Source: Achromobacter spanius
GTDB taxonomy: Bacteria > Pseudomonadota > Gammaproteobacteria > Burkholderiales > Burkholderiaceae_B
Length of the DNA: 64,000 nucleotides
Reading direction: 5' to 3'
Assembly (NCBI RefSeq): GCF_002812705.1
Contig: NZ_CP025030.1
Coordinates: forward strand, 558,001 to 622,000
Shown here: piece after piece, positions 27,953 through 39,215 of the stretch
Position numbering within the stretch: position 1 is the stretch's first letter
Layout: each line of letters opens with the position of its first letter
The notes under the pieces: model-generated
Databases searched by the model: none
What the model was told of the DNA's origin: nothing
Seen by the model: the letters and a program-made list of their open reading frames with translations, nothing else
Position numbers and translations under genes: made by a program

Positions 27953-28465
27953 TCAGCCGCGCTGGGCCACGTCCACCACGGGAGCGCCAGTCATGTCGGC
28001 AAGCTGCTTCGGCGTCAGGTTGAACACCGCGTGCGGGTGGCCGGCGGCGGCCCACAGGCTGTCGTAATTGAAGAGATCCGCGTCCAGCAGCATGACCGGT
28101 TTGACGGCGTGGCCGATCGGGCAGACGCCGCCGATGGCGTAGCCTGTCATGTCGCGCACGAATTTGGCGTCGGCCTTGGCAAGCGCCCCCACCTGCTCCG
28201 CCACCTTGGCCTCGTCCACGCGGTTGGCCCCGCTGGCGATGACCAAGACCGGTGCGTCATCGGACGCGCGTCGGAAAATGATCGACTTGGCAATCTGCGC
28301 CACCTCGCAGCCCAAGCCCGCTGCCGCCTCCGCCGAGGTCTTGCCGGTTTGCGGCAGGACCACGACCGGCTTGTCATGCCCAATTTCCAACAACAGGCGG
28401 GCGACACGTTGGGCGGATTCGGGCAACAGGGCAAGAGACTCAGGGGACATCGTGACAGACTCCAT
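27953..28465 (-). CDS. YbaK/EbsC-family aminoacyl-tRNA deacylase
   Basis: A 170-residue single-domain protein of the YbaK/ProX editing superfamily, shown by the conserved AQIAKSIIFR lysine segment and GYAIGGVCPIGH. Such proteins hydrolyse mischarged aminoacyl-tRNA in trans, often Cys- or Ala-tRNA-Pro; the specificity of this subtype is not clear. MSPESL five codons in is an alternative start. It is a single gene, convergent with the ABC ATPase. Confidence 0.88.
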   Translation of the reverse strand: MESVTMSPESLALLPESAQRVARLLLEIGHDKPVVVLPQTGKTSAEAAAGLGCEVAQIAKSIIFRRASDDAPVLVIASGANRVDEAKVAEQVGALAKADAKFVRDMTGYAIGGVCPIGHAVKPVMLLDADLFNYDSLWAAAGHPHAVFNLTPKQLADMTGAPVVDVAQRG

Positions 28466-28607
28466 GAAGACAAGACGGCAGCGATGCAGGCGCTGCGTTC
28501 GGAAAGCCGACGATGAGTTTATCAGCGCTGCCCGAGGTGATCGGCCAGATGGGCAGCCGGCAGTGCCGGGCTAGAATGCGGACCTGGCCTTTCCGCTTTC
28601 TTCCCCC

Positions 28608-29417
28608 ATGCGTTCCGAACCCGTTCTCCCCCTGCAAACCGCCCTGATTGGCGGCTACGCCATGTCCTACACCGAGTACGGCAGCGGCGTGCCGCTGGTG
28701 CTGGTGCACGGGTCGCTGTCAGACTGCCGCTACTGGAAGTCGCAGATGGCGCCGCTGGGCAAATCGTTCCGCGTGCTGGCCGTGTGCCTGCGCCGGTATT
28801 GGCCCGAGACCTGGGACGGCGAAGGCGAGGGCTTTTCCATCGAGCAGCACGCCGCCGACGTGCTGGAATTCATCGATACCGTGGCCGGTGGCCCTGCCCA
28901 TCTGGTGGGCCATTCCCGTGGCGGCCGCGTGGTGCTTGAAGCAGCGCTGGGCCAGCCTGATGCCGTGCGCAGCCTGACCTTGGCCGACCCTGGCCTGCCG
29001 CTGCCTGGCGGTGGCGATGCGCGCGGCGGCTTTCGCCAGCGGGCATTGGGGCTGATCCGCCAGGGTGAGGTCGAGCAAGGCCTGGCGCTGTTCGTCGACA
29101 CCGTGACGGGGCCGGACACCTGGCAGCGCATGGTGCCCTGGTTCAAGGAAATGGTGCGCGACAACGTGGGCACGCTCTTCGGCCAAGCCGACGAACACCC
29201 CGAGGCGCTGACCCCGCAACAGATCCGTACCCTGAAGCTGCCCACGCTGTTGATCGGCGGGGCACTGAGCCCCGCCCCCTATCCCGCCGTGCTTGATGCC
29301 TTGTCGGAATGGCTGCCGCACGCGCAGCGCGTGACCGTCGTGGGTTCTTCCCATGGCATGAACCTGGGCAACCCCCGCGCCTTCAACGGCGCCATCCAGG
29401 AGTTCATCGGAGGCTAA
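28608..29417 (+). CDS. Alpha/beta hydrolase
   Basis: A 269-residue soluble alpha/beta-hydrolase. The oxyanion region is VLVHGSLSDCRYW, the nucleophile elbow is GHSRGGRVVLEA (Ser103) and the likely catalytic His is in SSHGMNLGN near the C-terminus. It resembles haloalkane dehalogenase/epoxide hydrolase or ester hydrolase types, but the substrate cannot be named. It has no signal peptide. It is convergent with fusA and has no operon partner. Confidence 0.88.
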   Translation: MRSEPVLPLQTALIGGYAMSYTEYGSGVPLVLVHGSLSDCRYWKSQMAPLGKSFRVLAVCLRRYWPETWDGEGEGFSIEQHAADVLEFIDTVAGGPAHLVGHSRGGRVVLEAALGQPDAVRSLTLADPGLPLPGGGDARGGFRQRALGLIRQGEVEQGLALFVDTVTGPDTWQRMVPWFKEMVRDNVGTLFGQADEHPEALTPQQIRTLKLPTLLIGGALSPAPYPAVLDALSEWLPHAQRVTVVGSSHGMNLGNPRAFNGAIQEFIGG

Positions 29418-29451
29418 GGCTCAAGCGCTGCGCTGCACCGCGCGTGAGCGC

Positions 29452-31563
<2,112 letters not shown>

Positions 31564-31684
31564 GGCCTCTTCCTTGCAGTAAACCACTAGGCAGTACGGC
31601 AAGCCCGACCGGGCGCTGCCGCGGCGGGCGCCATGCCGCGTTTCGTGTGGGGTGATGCGTAACCGCGCCCGCGCTGATGCGTGA

Positions 31685-31712
31685 ATATTACGCGCCGCGC
31701 GCCAAGTTTCAA
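31685..31712 (-). promoter_or_regulatory. Candidate fusA promoter in a 323-base gene-free stretch
   Basis: On the minus strand TTGAAA (31712-31707) and TAATAT (31690-31685) are 16 bases apart and about 120 bases upstream of the fusA start. The rest of 31564-31886 holds only the usp terminator and GC-rich leader sequence; I see no gene in it. Confidence 0.5.
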
Positions 31713-31795
31713 GCTTTGCCACTACGGCCGACAAGGAAACCCGGCATCGCGGCTTTACCGCCGCCCCGCCGGGCGGCAACGCGTGCGCAACGCCC

Positions 31796-31824
31796 ACAAA
31801 AAAGCCCCTCTTGAAAGAGGGGCT
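31796..31824 (-). terminator. Rho-independent terminator after the universal stress gene
   Basis: On the minus strand an 8-bp stem (AGCCCCTC / GAGGGGCT) with a six-base loop is followed by six T residues. It lies about 60 bases past the usp stop and before the fusA promoter. Confidence 0.92.
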
Positions 31825-31886
31825 GTGCACGGCACGCGAGGCAGCAGCGATAGGCGAGGCGCGCACGCCCGGCCTTGCCGCCCGCC

Positions 31887-32351
31887 TTACTTCTTGTCTT
31901 CTTTGACGCGATACACCAGCACGGCGGTGGTCGCCAGCGACAGCACCTTGGCGGTGACGCTGCCCAACAGCAGGCGCGACAGGCCGCTGCGGCCGTGGCT
32001 GCCGATGAAGATCAGGTCGCAGCCGACGTCGGAAGCGGCTTGCACGATGCCGTCCGCAACGTTGAAGTTGGACACGGCGCGCGATTCGGATTTGACCCCG
32101 GCGGTATCGGCGCGGTCGGTGATCTGCTTCAGATACTTGTCGGCTTGCTCTGCCGATGCCTTCTCGTAGTCTTCGTCGGTGATGGCGTAGGCGGCGGCCA
32201 TGCCGTCAAACCCGATGGTGGCCGCAAACGGCTGGGTGACATACAGCGCGACGACTTCCGCGCCGACCGAACGTGCGAAGGAAATGCCCGCATTGGCGGC
32301 TTGGGCCGACAACGGCGAACCGTCGGTGGGAATCAGGATCTTCTTGAACAT
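31887..32351 (-). CDS. Universal stress protein (UspA family)
   Basis: A 154-residue single-domain Usp. It opens [19 protein letters not shown] and ends with the nucleotide-binding motif [21 protein letters not shown] (G-x2-G-x9-G-S), so it is of the ATP-binding subtype. Usp proteins are induced by starvation and stress; the molecular role is undefined. It is followed by a terminator. The preceding TIGR01244 gene is 88 bases upstream. Confidence 0.93.
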   Translation of the reverse strand: MFKKILIPTDGSPLSAQAANAGISFARSVGAEVVALYVTQPFAATIGFDGMAAAYAITDEDYEKASAEQADKYLKQITDRADTAGVKSESRAVSNFNVADGIVQAASDVGCDLIFIGSHGRSGLSRLLLGSVTAKVLSLATTAVLVYRVKEDKK

Positions 32352-32439
32352 CTTGCCTGCTCCTGTTTGAGAGGGATCTTTATGCTACCGGAAAGCCGCC
32401 CGGCCCACATCAATGTGAGCCCGGCGATCTTGACGTGCG

Positions 32440-32784
32440 TCAACCTAATTGCTGAGCGGCGGCGTACAGGTTGGTGCAACGGGTGCCGGTGCGGCAATAG
32501 GCCAGCACGGGGCCCGGCAGGGTCTTAAGCAGTTCGGCAAAGCGAACGACATCCGACACCGTCATGGCGCTGCCCACCACGGGTTGGTATTCGATTTTCA
32601 GGCCGGCCGCTTCGGCGGCCTTGGACACGTCGGCGGCGGTGGGCTGGTCCGGGCCGCCTTCGAAGTCGGGGCGGTTGATGATGACGCTCTTGTAGCCTGC
32701 GGCGGCCACTTCAGCCATGTCGTCGGGGCCGAGTTGCGGCGCGACGGCGAAGTTTTCAGTCAGGGGTTTGATCGGTGCGGACAT
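32440..32784 (-). CDS. TIGR01244 family sulfur transferase/phosphatase-like protein
   Basis: A 114-residue protein with the beta-lactamase-hydrolase-like (Blh/DUF442) fold. It carries a Cys-x5-Arg active-site loop in LAYCRTGTRCTN, as in rhodanese-like or dual-specificity phosphatase enzymes. Relatives occur alone or fused to persulfide dioxygenases and are linked to sulfide detoxification. No such partner is adjacent. Catalytic specificity is not predictable. Confidence 0.85.
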   Translation of the reverse strand: MSAPIKPLTENFAVAPQLGPDDMAEVAAAGYKSVIINRPDFEGGPDQPTAADVSKAAEAAGLKIEYQPVVGSAMTVSDVVRFAELLKTLPGPVLAYCRTGTRCTNLYAAAQQLG

Positions 32785-32813
32785 GGCGGTTCCTTCAAAT
32801 AGATAGCTGCATA

Positions 32814-34274
32814 TTATTGATTGTAGGAGCCGTTTTGCGCGAAGAGTTTTTCCAATTGGGTCCAGATCCCACGGTCGTCGGCGATCGAGACGGAAAAGCG
32901 CAGCATGGTCGACGGCGCCTGCGACGGCGAAAACAGCGTGCCCGGCGCCAGCAGCATCCCCCGGTCGGCGGCCTCGCGCGCCAGCACCTCGCTATCGCGT
33001 CCGCAGTCAGCCCAGACAAACATCCCGGCATTGGGCTCGTGGGGCACTGTCAGGCCCAGCTTCAGCAAGCCTTTCAGGCAGCGCTGGCGCGCGTCGTCCA
33101 CCCTTGCGCGCACGCGCTCGATGTGGCGCCGGTACTGCCCTTCCATCAGCACGCGATGGATCACGCGCTCGCCCAGTTCAGGCGAAGTCAGGCCGGCCAG
33201 CATTTTCAAGTCGGCCAATTTCTGAAGAATGTCGGGGTTGGCCGCGACATAGCCCACGCGCAGGCTCGCGGCCAGCATCTTGGAATAACCGCTGACCAGG
33301 ATGACGCGGTTCAGCCGGTCAAGCACGGCCAGCTTCATGGCGCCGCCCGGATGCAGTTCGCCATAGGTGTCGTCTTCGACGACCATGAAGTCGTGGCGTT
33401 CGGCGATGCGCAGGATGTCGTAGGCCACACCGGCCGACAGCGTATGGCCGGTGGGGTTGTGGACGGCGCTGTTGATGATGAACAGCTTGGGCTTGTGCTC
33501 GGCGGCCAGTTGCTCTAACAGGGCGATATCCGGGCCATCGGGCCCACGCGGCACGCCGATCAGGCGGGCGCCAAATGCCGCCAGGCGGCCGAAGATGACG
33601 AACCAGGCGGGGTCCTCGACCAATACGGTGTCGCCGGGTTTGACCAGGTACCGGGCGATCAGGTCCAGACCGTGTGTAACCCCGTTCGTGGTCAGCAGAT
33701 TCAGTTCGGGGTGCGCGGGCACCCCGTCGTTCTGCAATGTGGCCGCAATCTGCTGCCGCAACGGCGCAAAGCCCTGCGGGTGGCCGTAACTGACCAGGTT
33801 GGCGCGTACCGACCGCCCCACCGCGCGCACCGCGCCGGCCACCATTTCCGGATCCAACCAGTCGGCCGGCAACAAGCCCGCGCCGCCCGGCATGCCCTGA
33901 GCAGTGGTTTCGCGAAACATACTGCGCAGCAACCAGGCGATATCGATGCGCGCGGGCGGCGCGAGCGATGCGGCAGGGGCCGTGGCCACCGCCGCCAAGG
34001 GGCCGCTGCGCGCGCGGACGAAGAAACCAGCCCCACGACGCGACTGCACCAGCCCTCGAGCGACCAGGCGGTCATAGGCCTCGACCACGGTGAACCGGCT
34101 GACGCCGGACTGCTCGGCCATTTTGCGAATGGACGGCAGCCGCGTTCCCGGACGCAGGCCTTGTTCGTCGATACGGCGCGCCAGGCCGTCGGCCAACTGC
34201 GACACCAACGAGGCATCGGCCTGACGCACGGGTAGCCAAGGCAGGGAGGAAGCGGGGGGAGGAGCAACTGTCAT
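32814..34274 (-). CDS. MocR family regulator (GntR helix-turn-helix with aminotransferase domain)
   Basis: A 486-residue MocR/GabR-type protein. An N-terminal GntR winged helix (about residues 20-85, GTRLPSIRKMAEQSGVSRFTVVEAYDRLVARGLV) is joined by a linker to a type I aminotransferase-like domain, with the PLP lysine in VSGYSKMLAASLR. MocR proteins sense PLP-linked amines or amino acids. The start MTVAPPPASS (ATG) is preferred to a TTG thirteen codons earlier. It is divergent from an EamA-LysE exporter pair, which it probably controls through direct repeats in between. Confidence 0.93.
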   Translation of the reverse strand: MTVAPPPASSLPWLPVRQADASLVSQLADGLARRIDEQGLRPGTRLPSIRKMAEQSGVSRFTVVEAYDRLVARGLVQSRRGAGFFVRARSGPLAAVATAPAASLAPPARIDIAWLLRSMFRETTAQGMPGGAGLLPADWLDPEMVAGAVRAVGRSVRANLVSYGHPQGFAPLRQQIAATLQNDGVPAHPELNLLTTNGVTHGLDLIARYLVKPGDTVLVEDPAWFVIFGRLAAFGARLIGVPRGPDGPDIALLEQLAAEHKPKLFIINSAVHNPTGHTLSAGVAYDILRIAERHDFMVVEDDTYGELHPGGAMKLAVLDRLNRVILVSGYSKMLAASLRVGYVAANPDILQKLADLKMLAGLTSPELGERVIHRVLMEGQYRRHIERVRARVDDARQRCLKGLLKLGLTVPHEPNAGMFVWADCGRDSEVLAREAADRGMLLAPGTLFSPSQAPSTMLRFSVSIADDRGIWTQLEKLFAQNGSYNQ

Positions 34275-34315
34275 GGGAATTTGACCAGGCCAGTGATTAA
34301 AGTGATATGCCAAAG

Positions 34316-34336
34316 TGTACCGGTACTGTACCGATA
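34316..34336. promoter_or_regulatory. Tandem direct repeats, candidate MocR operator
   Basis: TGTACCGGTAC at 34316-34326 is followed directly by TGTACCGATA at 34327-34336, an 11-base period that places both on one face of the helix. MocR/GabR proteins typically bind direct repeats in the divergent promoter of their target, and these lie between the MocR gene and the EamA gene. Confidence 0.5.
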
Positions 34337-34404
34337 ACTATGCGTAGAGTGACAGCAATACGGCTTGCCCGCAATGGGTGACGTCCTCCTGTTTCGGTAA
34401 TCAC

Positions 34405-35325
34405 ATGACCCGCTCCACGCTCTATCCCCCGGCCCCGACGTTGCCCGCCGCGCCCTCCTCTGTCTGGGAAGGCTATGGATACGGCTTCCTGGGTGTCCTG
34501 GTCTTTTCCCTGACGCTGCCCATGACCCGCTTGGCCGTGGCCGAACTGGCTCCGCTATTGGTCGGGCTGGGACGAGCGCTGGTGGCGGCGGTACCGGCCG
34601 TCGCCCTGCTTTGGGTGACGCGCAGCCGGCGACCGAACCGGCAGGAATGGCCCGGCGTCATTCTTGCCGCCTTGGGCATCGTGGTGGGCTGGCCCCTGGC
34701 GTCGTCCATGGCAATGCAGACGGTGCCTGCCGCGCACGGCGCCGTGTTCAACGGGCTGCTGCCGCTGTCGACCGCTGCCTTTGCCGCATTACGCAGCGGC
34801 GAACGACCTTCCGCCTCCTTTTGGAGCTGGGCGATCGTCGGCGCCGCGCTGGTAACGGTTTATGCGCTGCGCCAGGGCGACGGCACCTTGAGCACGGGCT
34901 ACCTGTGGTTGCTCGTGGCGGTTGTGCTGGGCGGCATGGGCTATGCGGAAGGTGGACGCGCCGCGCGCACGCTGGGCGGCTCGCGCACCATTTGTTGGGC
35001 GCTGGCGATCAGCGCGCCCGTCGTCGCCGCGCCGGTTGGCTGGATGGCGGCGCAAGCCACCTGGCCAAGCGCCGCAGTGGTGTCAGCTTGCGCGTATCTT
35101 GCGATCGGATCTATGTTTCTTGGCTTCTTCGCCTGGTATCGCGGCCTGGCCGTGGGCGGCATTGCCCGGGTAGGCCAAGTGCAGTTGCTGCAGCCCTTCC
35201 TGACCGTCGTCGCGGCCGCATTGTTGTTTGGCGAAACCGTGGAGGCGTCGACATTCGTCTTTGCCGCTGCCGTGATCGCCGTTATTGCCGGCGGACGCCG
35301 CGCCATCGTAAGGACCCAAAAATGA
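34405..35325 (+). CDS. EamA/DMT family transporter
   Basis: A 306-residue inner-membrane protein with about ten hydrophobic segments in two EamA repeats (about 20-145 and 165-300). It is a drug/metabolite transporter-type exporter, often of amino acids or toxic metabolites. The start follows GGTAATCAC and the gene overlaps the next by four bases (ATGA). Pairing with a divergent MocR regulator and a LysE exporter suggests amino acid export, but the substrate is unknown. Confidence 0.9.
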   Translation: MTRSTLYPPAPTLPAAPSSVWEGYGYGFLGVLVFSLTLPMTRLAVAELAPLLVGLGRALVAAVPAVALLWVTRSRRPNRQEWPGVILAALGIVVGWPLASSMAMQTVPAAHGAVFNGLLPLSTAAFAALRSGERPSASFWSWAIVGAALVTVYALRQGDGTLSTGYLWLLVAVVLGGMGYAEGGRAARTLGGSRTICWALAISAPVVAAPVGWMAAQATWPSAAVVSACAYLAIGSMFLGFFAWYRGLAVGGIARVGQVQLLQPFLTVVAAALLFGETVEASTFVFAAAVIAVIAGGRRAIVRTQK

Positions 35326-35966
35326 ATCTGTTCCCGACCAACTGGGCCGACGTGCCCCTGGCTTCCATGTCGCTGTTGGGGCCGCTGGCCCTGTTTGCGC
35401 TGGTCAGCTCGATTACGCCGGGACCCAATAACGTCATGCTGGCGTCGTCCGGCTTGAACTTTGGCTTTCGCCGCAGCCTGCCCCACCTGCTGGGGGTGAA
35501 CCTGGGATTCACCTTGATGATCTTCCTGGTGGGCATCGGACTGGGTTCGGCGTTCCAGCAGGTGCCCGAGCTTTACACCGCTCTGAAGTACGCCGGCGCG
35601 GCCTACCTGCTTTACCTGGCCTGGAAGATTGCCAACTCCGGCGACATGGAAGATGGCGAGGCGCGCGGCAAGCCGTTCACTTTCCTGCAAGCGGCGGCGT
35701 TCCAGTGGGTCAACCCGAAGGCCTGGGTCATGGCGGTGGGCGTGGTGGCCACCTATACGCCGCAAAACGGCTTCTTCGCCAATCTGGTCATCGCCACCGT
35801 GGTGTGCGGCGTGGTCAACCTGCCCAGCATCGGCGTGTGGGTCACATTCGGCACCGCCCTGCGCCGCGTACTGCACAAGCCCTGGGCGATTCGCGCGTTC
35901 AACGTGGGCATGGCGCTGCTGCTGGTGGCATCCCTGTATCCCGTGGCGCTGGATCTGCTGCGCTAA
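35322..35966 (+). CDS. LysE family amino acid exporter
   Basis: A 214-residue RhtB/LysE translocator with about six membrane segments and the signature ITPGPNNVMLASSGLNFGFRRSLPHLLG (about 28-55). These proteins export lysine, threonine, homoserine or other amino acids. The ATG overlaps the EamA stop codon. Both are probably co-transcribed from the promoter facing the MocR gene. Confidence 0.92.
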   Translation: MNLFPTNWADVPLASMSLLGPLALFALVSSITPGPNNVMLASSGLNFGFRRSLPHLLGVNLGFTLMIFLVGIGLGSAFQQVPELYTALKYAGAAYLLYLAWKIANSGDMEDGEARGKPFTFLQAAAFQWVNPKAWVMAVGVVATYTPQNGFFANLVIATVVCGVVNLPSIGVWVTFGTALRRVLHKPWAIRAFNVGMALLLVASLYPVALDLLR

Positions 35967-36067
35967 AGCCAAAGGCTGGCGGGCGGGCGCGGAGTGTTGA
36001 CGGCCCCGCCGCATCCGGGAGTATGCTGACGGCGGAACCCAGCCGGCCCGACAGGGTCATATTTTCC

Positions 36068-36955
36068 ATGCCCGCCCTGACCCGCTTTTCGCCCCGCCGA
36101 CTATTCGTCGCCGCCCTGCTGGCCGCCGCCAGCGTGGTCGGCTGCTCGCAGCTGGACTCCTGGCAACGCCAGACGATCTTCTCCCCCCAGTCAGAACCGC
36201 AGACATGGTGGCGCGAACCCGCCGCCGGCACCGAGGTCTACGACCTGAAGCTGGCCAACGGCGACCAGATTCGCGCCTGGTACCGGCAAAGCGCCCAGGC
36301 AAACGCGCCCACCGTGCTTTACCTGCATGGCGCGCGCTGGAACCTGAACGGCAGCGCCTTTCGCATCGACGGGTGGGCGCGCATGGGCTATTCGGTGCTG
36401 GCCATCGACTACCGGGGCTTCGGGGCCTCGACGCCGCGCCTGCCCTCGGAAGAAAGCGCGCTGGAAGACGCCATGGCGGGGCTGAAGGAATTGGCCCGGC
36501 TGCAACCTGACCCCGCCCGCCGTTTTGTCTATGGACATAGCCTGGGCGGCGCCATCGCCATCGACCTGGCGGCCCGCCCCGAACAACCCGATTTTGCCGG
36601 CCTGATCGTGGAATCCAGCTTCACCAGCATCGGCGCCATGCTGGGCACGTTGCGCTGGGGCAAGGTGCCCGGCGCCGGGCTGCTGGTCACGCAGCCCTTT
36701 GACTCGGTGGACAAGCTGGCGCGCATGCATACGCCCATGCTGTTCATGCACGGCACGGCCGACCGCGTCGTGCCGCACACGATGAGCGACGAACTGTTCG
36801 CCGCCGCGCGCAACGTGGCCCCGGAGCTGAAGCGCTTGGTCAAAATCGAAGGCGCCTCGCACTCGGGCGCCTTTCGTAGCGGCCCGCAGTACGAGGCCGC
36901 CGTAAGAACCTTCATGCAGGACGCGTCGCGCGCCTACACGCGCAAGGAAGGCTGA
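36068..36955 (+). CDS. Lipoprotein-type alpha/beta hydrolase
   Basis: A 295-residue exported hydrolase with a signal peptide and lipobox VVGC (Cys 26). The alpha/beta hydrolase core contains LYLHGARWNLNGS, the nucleophile elbow YGHSLGGAIAIDLA, the acid in FMHGTADRVVP and the catalytic His in GASHSGAF. It resembles the BAAT/prolyl-oligopeptidase-like family seen as membrane-anchored esterases. The substrate is unknown. A start at ATG 36023 is possible but would put a charged stretch before the signal peptide. It is 101 bases after the LysE gene. Confidence 0.88.
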   Translation: MPALTRFSPRRLFVAALLAAASVVGCSQLDSWQRQTIFSPQSEPQTWWREPAAGTEVYDLKLANGDQIRAWYRQSAQANAPTVLYLHGARWNLNGSAFRIDGWARMGYSVLAIDYRGFGASTPRLPSEESALEDAMAGLKELARLQPDPARRFVYGHSLGGAIAIDLAARPEQPDFAGLIVESSFTSIGAMLGTLRWGKVPGAGLLVTQPFDSVDKLARMHTPMLFMHGTADRVVPHTMSDELFAAARNVAPELKRLVKIEGASHSGAFRSGPQYEAAVRTFMQDASRAYTRKEG

Positions 36956-37054
36956 GCGCGCCTTCGCTCGCGCCAATGCGCTAGGTTACGATACGGATCG
37001 GCGCAAACAGCTGGCCGGCAAGCAATGGTGCAAACCGAAGGAAAGCAATAATTC

Positions 37055-37705
37055 ATGGCTGGAGCAGAGCCCAAGCGACGCGCTGCGGACGTCGCCTACG
37101 GCCAGATCGAAAGCATGATCGCCACGCTGCAATTGGAACCCGGCAGCGCGGTCGTGGAAGCGGATCTGGTTGAAAAAACCGGCCTGGGGCGAACGCCGCT
37201 GCGGGAAGCGCTGCTGCGCATGGTGGCTGCCGGCCTGATCCGCCAGGAACCCAGGCGCGGCCTGCGTGTATCGATGATCCAGTTGGCGGATCACATGGAT
37301 CTGATTCAGACCCGCCGCGCGCTGGAACATCTGATAGCCGCCAACGCCGCACGCCGGGCCACGCCCGTGCAACGCAGCCAGATCGTGGAATGCGCGGCGC
37401 AGATGATCCGCGCCTCGGAAGGCGGCAACCTGGACGACTACATGCACGCGGACCAGTTGTTGGACCATGTCTGCCATGAGGCCTGTCGTAATGAGTCGGC
37501 GGTGAACGCCGTCGAGCCACTGATCATCCAATGCCGGCGCTTCTGGTACGCCTATCAGCATGAAGGTGACATCGCCGAGGGTGCGCGCCGCCACATGTTG
37601 ATGGCCCAAGGCATCGCCACCGGCAACGAAGCCGACGCCATCAAGGGCGCCGATTCGTTGATGGACTACCTGGAAATGTTCACGCGCAAGGTGATCAACG
37701 CGTAA
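37055..37705 (+). CDS. GntR family transcriptional regulator (FadR/FCD subgroup)
   Basis: A 216-residue regulator with a GntR winged helix (about 10-75, VEADLVEKTGLGRTPLREALLRMVAAGLIRQ) and a C-terminal all-helical FCD ligand domain (about 85-210). FCD members sense organic acids and usually repress catabolic genes. AAGGAAAG precedes the start. No obvious target operon is adjacent; the convergent PACE gene ends five bases away. Confidence 0.92.
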   Translation: MAGAEPKRRAADVAYGQIESMIATLQLEPGSAVVEADLVEKTGLGRTPLREALLRMVAAGLIRQEPRRGLRVSMIQLADHMDLIQTRRALEHLIAANAARRATPVQRSQIVECAAQMIRASEGGNLDDYMHADQLLDHVCHEACRNESAVNAVEPLIIQCRRFWYAYQHEGDIAEGARRHMLMAQGIATGNEADAIKGADSLMDYLEMFTRKVINA

Positions 37706-37710
37706 TTTAA

Positions 37711-38220
37711 TCAGCGCGTAATGGGAGCGACCGTCGGGGGAGCGACCGTCGGCGGCGCCTCGTCCGCCTTGCCCCGGCCCAGCCACTGCATGACGCGCGG
37801 GCGCGAGCGGTCGTAGGCCAGGTTGTACAGGAAGGCGTAGGGCAGGTAGAACAGCACCAGCGCGATGTCCAGCACGAAGGCTTCCCACAGGCTGATATTG
37901 AGCCACCAGGCCGCCAGCGGGATCACGATCAGAATCAGGCCCAGCTCGAAGCCGAAGGCGTGAACAACCCGCACGCGCATGTTGCGGGTGAACCCCAAGC
38001 GGTTTTCCAGCCGGTCGAATCCGGCGTTGTAGATCATGTTCCACACCAGCGCGATCCAGGCGATCACCGCGGTCAGCACGCCCATTTCGAACAAGGATTT
38101 GCCCATGGCCCAGGCGGCAGCCGGCGCGCACAGGCCGATGGCCAGGATTTCAAACAGGAAAGCGTGGAAGAAACGTTCTTTGAGGGTTTTGGTGCTTGGG
38201 ATTTTGGAGGATTGCGACAT
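37711..38220 (-). CDS. PACE family biocide efflux transporter (AceI-like)
   Basis: A 169-residue four-segment membrane protein built from two tandem bacterial transmembrane pairs. The PACE signature motifs are RFFHAFLFE in segment 1, WNMIYNAGFDRLE, RVVHAFGFELG and YNLAYDRSRP. AceI-type members export chlorhexidine, other biocides and possibly short polyamines. It has a Pro-rich C-terminal tail with a repeated APPTV. The LysR gene is divergent across 95 bases, matching the aceI-aceR layout. Confidence 0.93.
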   Translation of the reverse strand: MSQSSKIPSTKTLKERFFHAFLFEILAIGLCAPAAAWAMGKSLFEMGVLTAVIAWIALVWNMIYNAGFDRLENRLGFTRNMRVRVVHAFGFELGLILIVIPLAAWWLNISLWEAFVLDIALVLFYLPYAFLYNLAYDRSRPRVMQWLGRGKADEAPPTVAPPTVAPITR

Positions 38221-38294
38221 GACCCACCTGCGGTCTATTTAAAGGAACGGCAACGATTTTCGACGATATTTCCGGTACGATAAAGATACTATCC

Positions 38295-38309
38295 ATCGGA
38301 AAACCCGAT
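38295..38309. promoter_or_regulatory. ATCGG-N5-CCGAT dyad between the PACE and LysR genes
   Basis: An inverted repeat of five-base arms around a five-base spacer, seven bases before the LysR start codon and about 75 bases upstream of the PACE gene. Its span fits a LysR-type recognition site. Confidence 0.4.
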
Positions 38310-38315
38310 ATAACC

Positions 38316-39197
38316 ATGCGCCACTCGCTTGAATCCCTGGCGGCGTTCGCCCAAGTCGCCTCTGAAGGTTCCTTTTCTGCCGCCGCCCGCAAGCTGGGCA
38401 AAAGCCAGTCCACCATCAGCGAGACCATCGCGAACCTGGAGGTGGACCTTAACGTCACCCTCTTCAACCGCAGCCAGCGGCAGCCCGCCCTGACCGAAGC
38501 CGGCCAGGTGCTGCTGGGCCAGGCGCTGCAGGTGCTGGCCGCCAACGACCGCTTCAACCGCAGCGCCAACCAGTTGGCCGACGGCCTGGAACCCCGGCTG
38601 ACCGTGGTGCTGTCGGACACGTTCCAGTCGAAGACATTCGAGAACATGCTCAGCCAGATCGACCGGCGCTACCCGGCGCTGCGCTTTGAATGCCTGATCG
38701 CCGAATACGAAGACGTGGTGGCGCTGGTGCAGCAAGGCCGCGCGCATTTGGGCCTGATGGCCGCGCAGGACGATTACCCGCCCGACGTGGCGCACGCAAC
38801 GTTGTCGGAGCTTTCCGAAATCGTCTTGTGCGTGGGCCGCAACCATCCACTGGCCAGCCAGCCCAGCGTCGGCACCGATGCGCTCAGGCTCGAACGCGAA
38901 CTGCGCCTGAGCACCTACGAGCTTGACGACAAGGACGCCGCGCCGCCGAACGCAACCTGGTCGGCGCCGGGTTACCTGATGCTGCTGGAAATGGCGAGCC
39001 TGGGTTTTGGCTGGGCCGAACTGCCCCGCTGGATGATCCAGCGCTTTGGCCGCGACCAACTCGTGGAACTGACGGTGCCGGGCTGGCCGCGTCACATCCG
39101 CGTGGACGCCGTCTGGTCCACCCGACGTGCGTTGGGGCCGGCAGGCGCGTGGCTGCTGGATAGCCTGACCCGCGACGCATCCCCGCAGGCCGCCTGA
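38316..39197 (+). CDS. LysR family transcriptional regulator, divergent from PACE efflux gene
   Basis: A 293-residue LysR regulator with an N-terminal helix-turn-helix (about 1-60, LAAFAQVASEGSFSAAARKLGKSQSTISETIANLEVDLN) and a substrate-binding domain. By position it is the likely activator of the PACE gene, as AceR is for AceI. It is not close enough for a confident name. The gene is convergent with the ydjC-type gene 18 bases away. Confidence 0.92.
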   Translation: MRHSLESLAAFAQVASEGSFSAAARKLGKSQSTISETIANLEVDLNVTLFNRSQRQPALTEAGQVLLGQALQVLAANDRFNRSANQLADGLEPRLTVVLSDTFQSKTFENMLSQIDRRYPALRFECLIAEYEDVVALVQQGRAHLGLMAAQDDYPPDVAHATLSELSEIVLCVGRNHPLASQPSVGTDALRLERELRLSTYELDDKDAAPPNATWSAPGYLMLLEMASLGFGWAELPRWMIQRFGRDQLVELTVPGWPRHIRVDAVWSTRRALGPAGAWLLDSLTRDASPQAA

Positions 39198-39215
39198 TTC
39201 GCGCCCTTCCCCCCT

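Noticed and set aside
31564..31886. A possible small gene upstream of fusA
   Set aside because: No frame has a ribosome site or family resemblance; a promoter and a terminator explain the gap.
35705..36067. In-frame upstream extension of the lipoprotein hydrolase
   Set aside because: It overlaps the LysE gene and would bury the signal peptide and lipobox.
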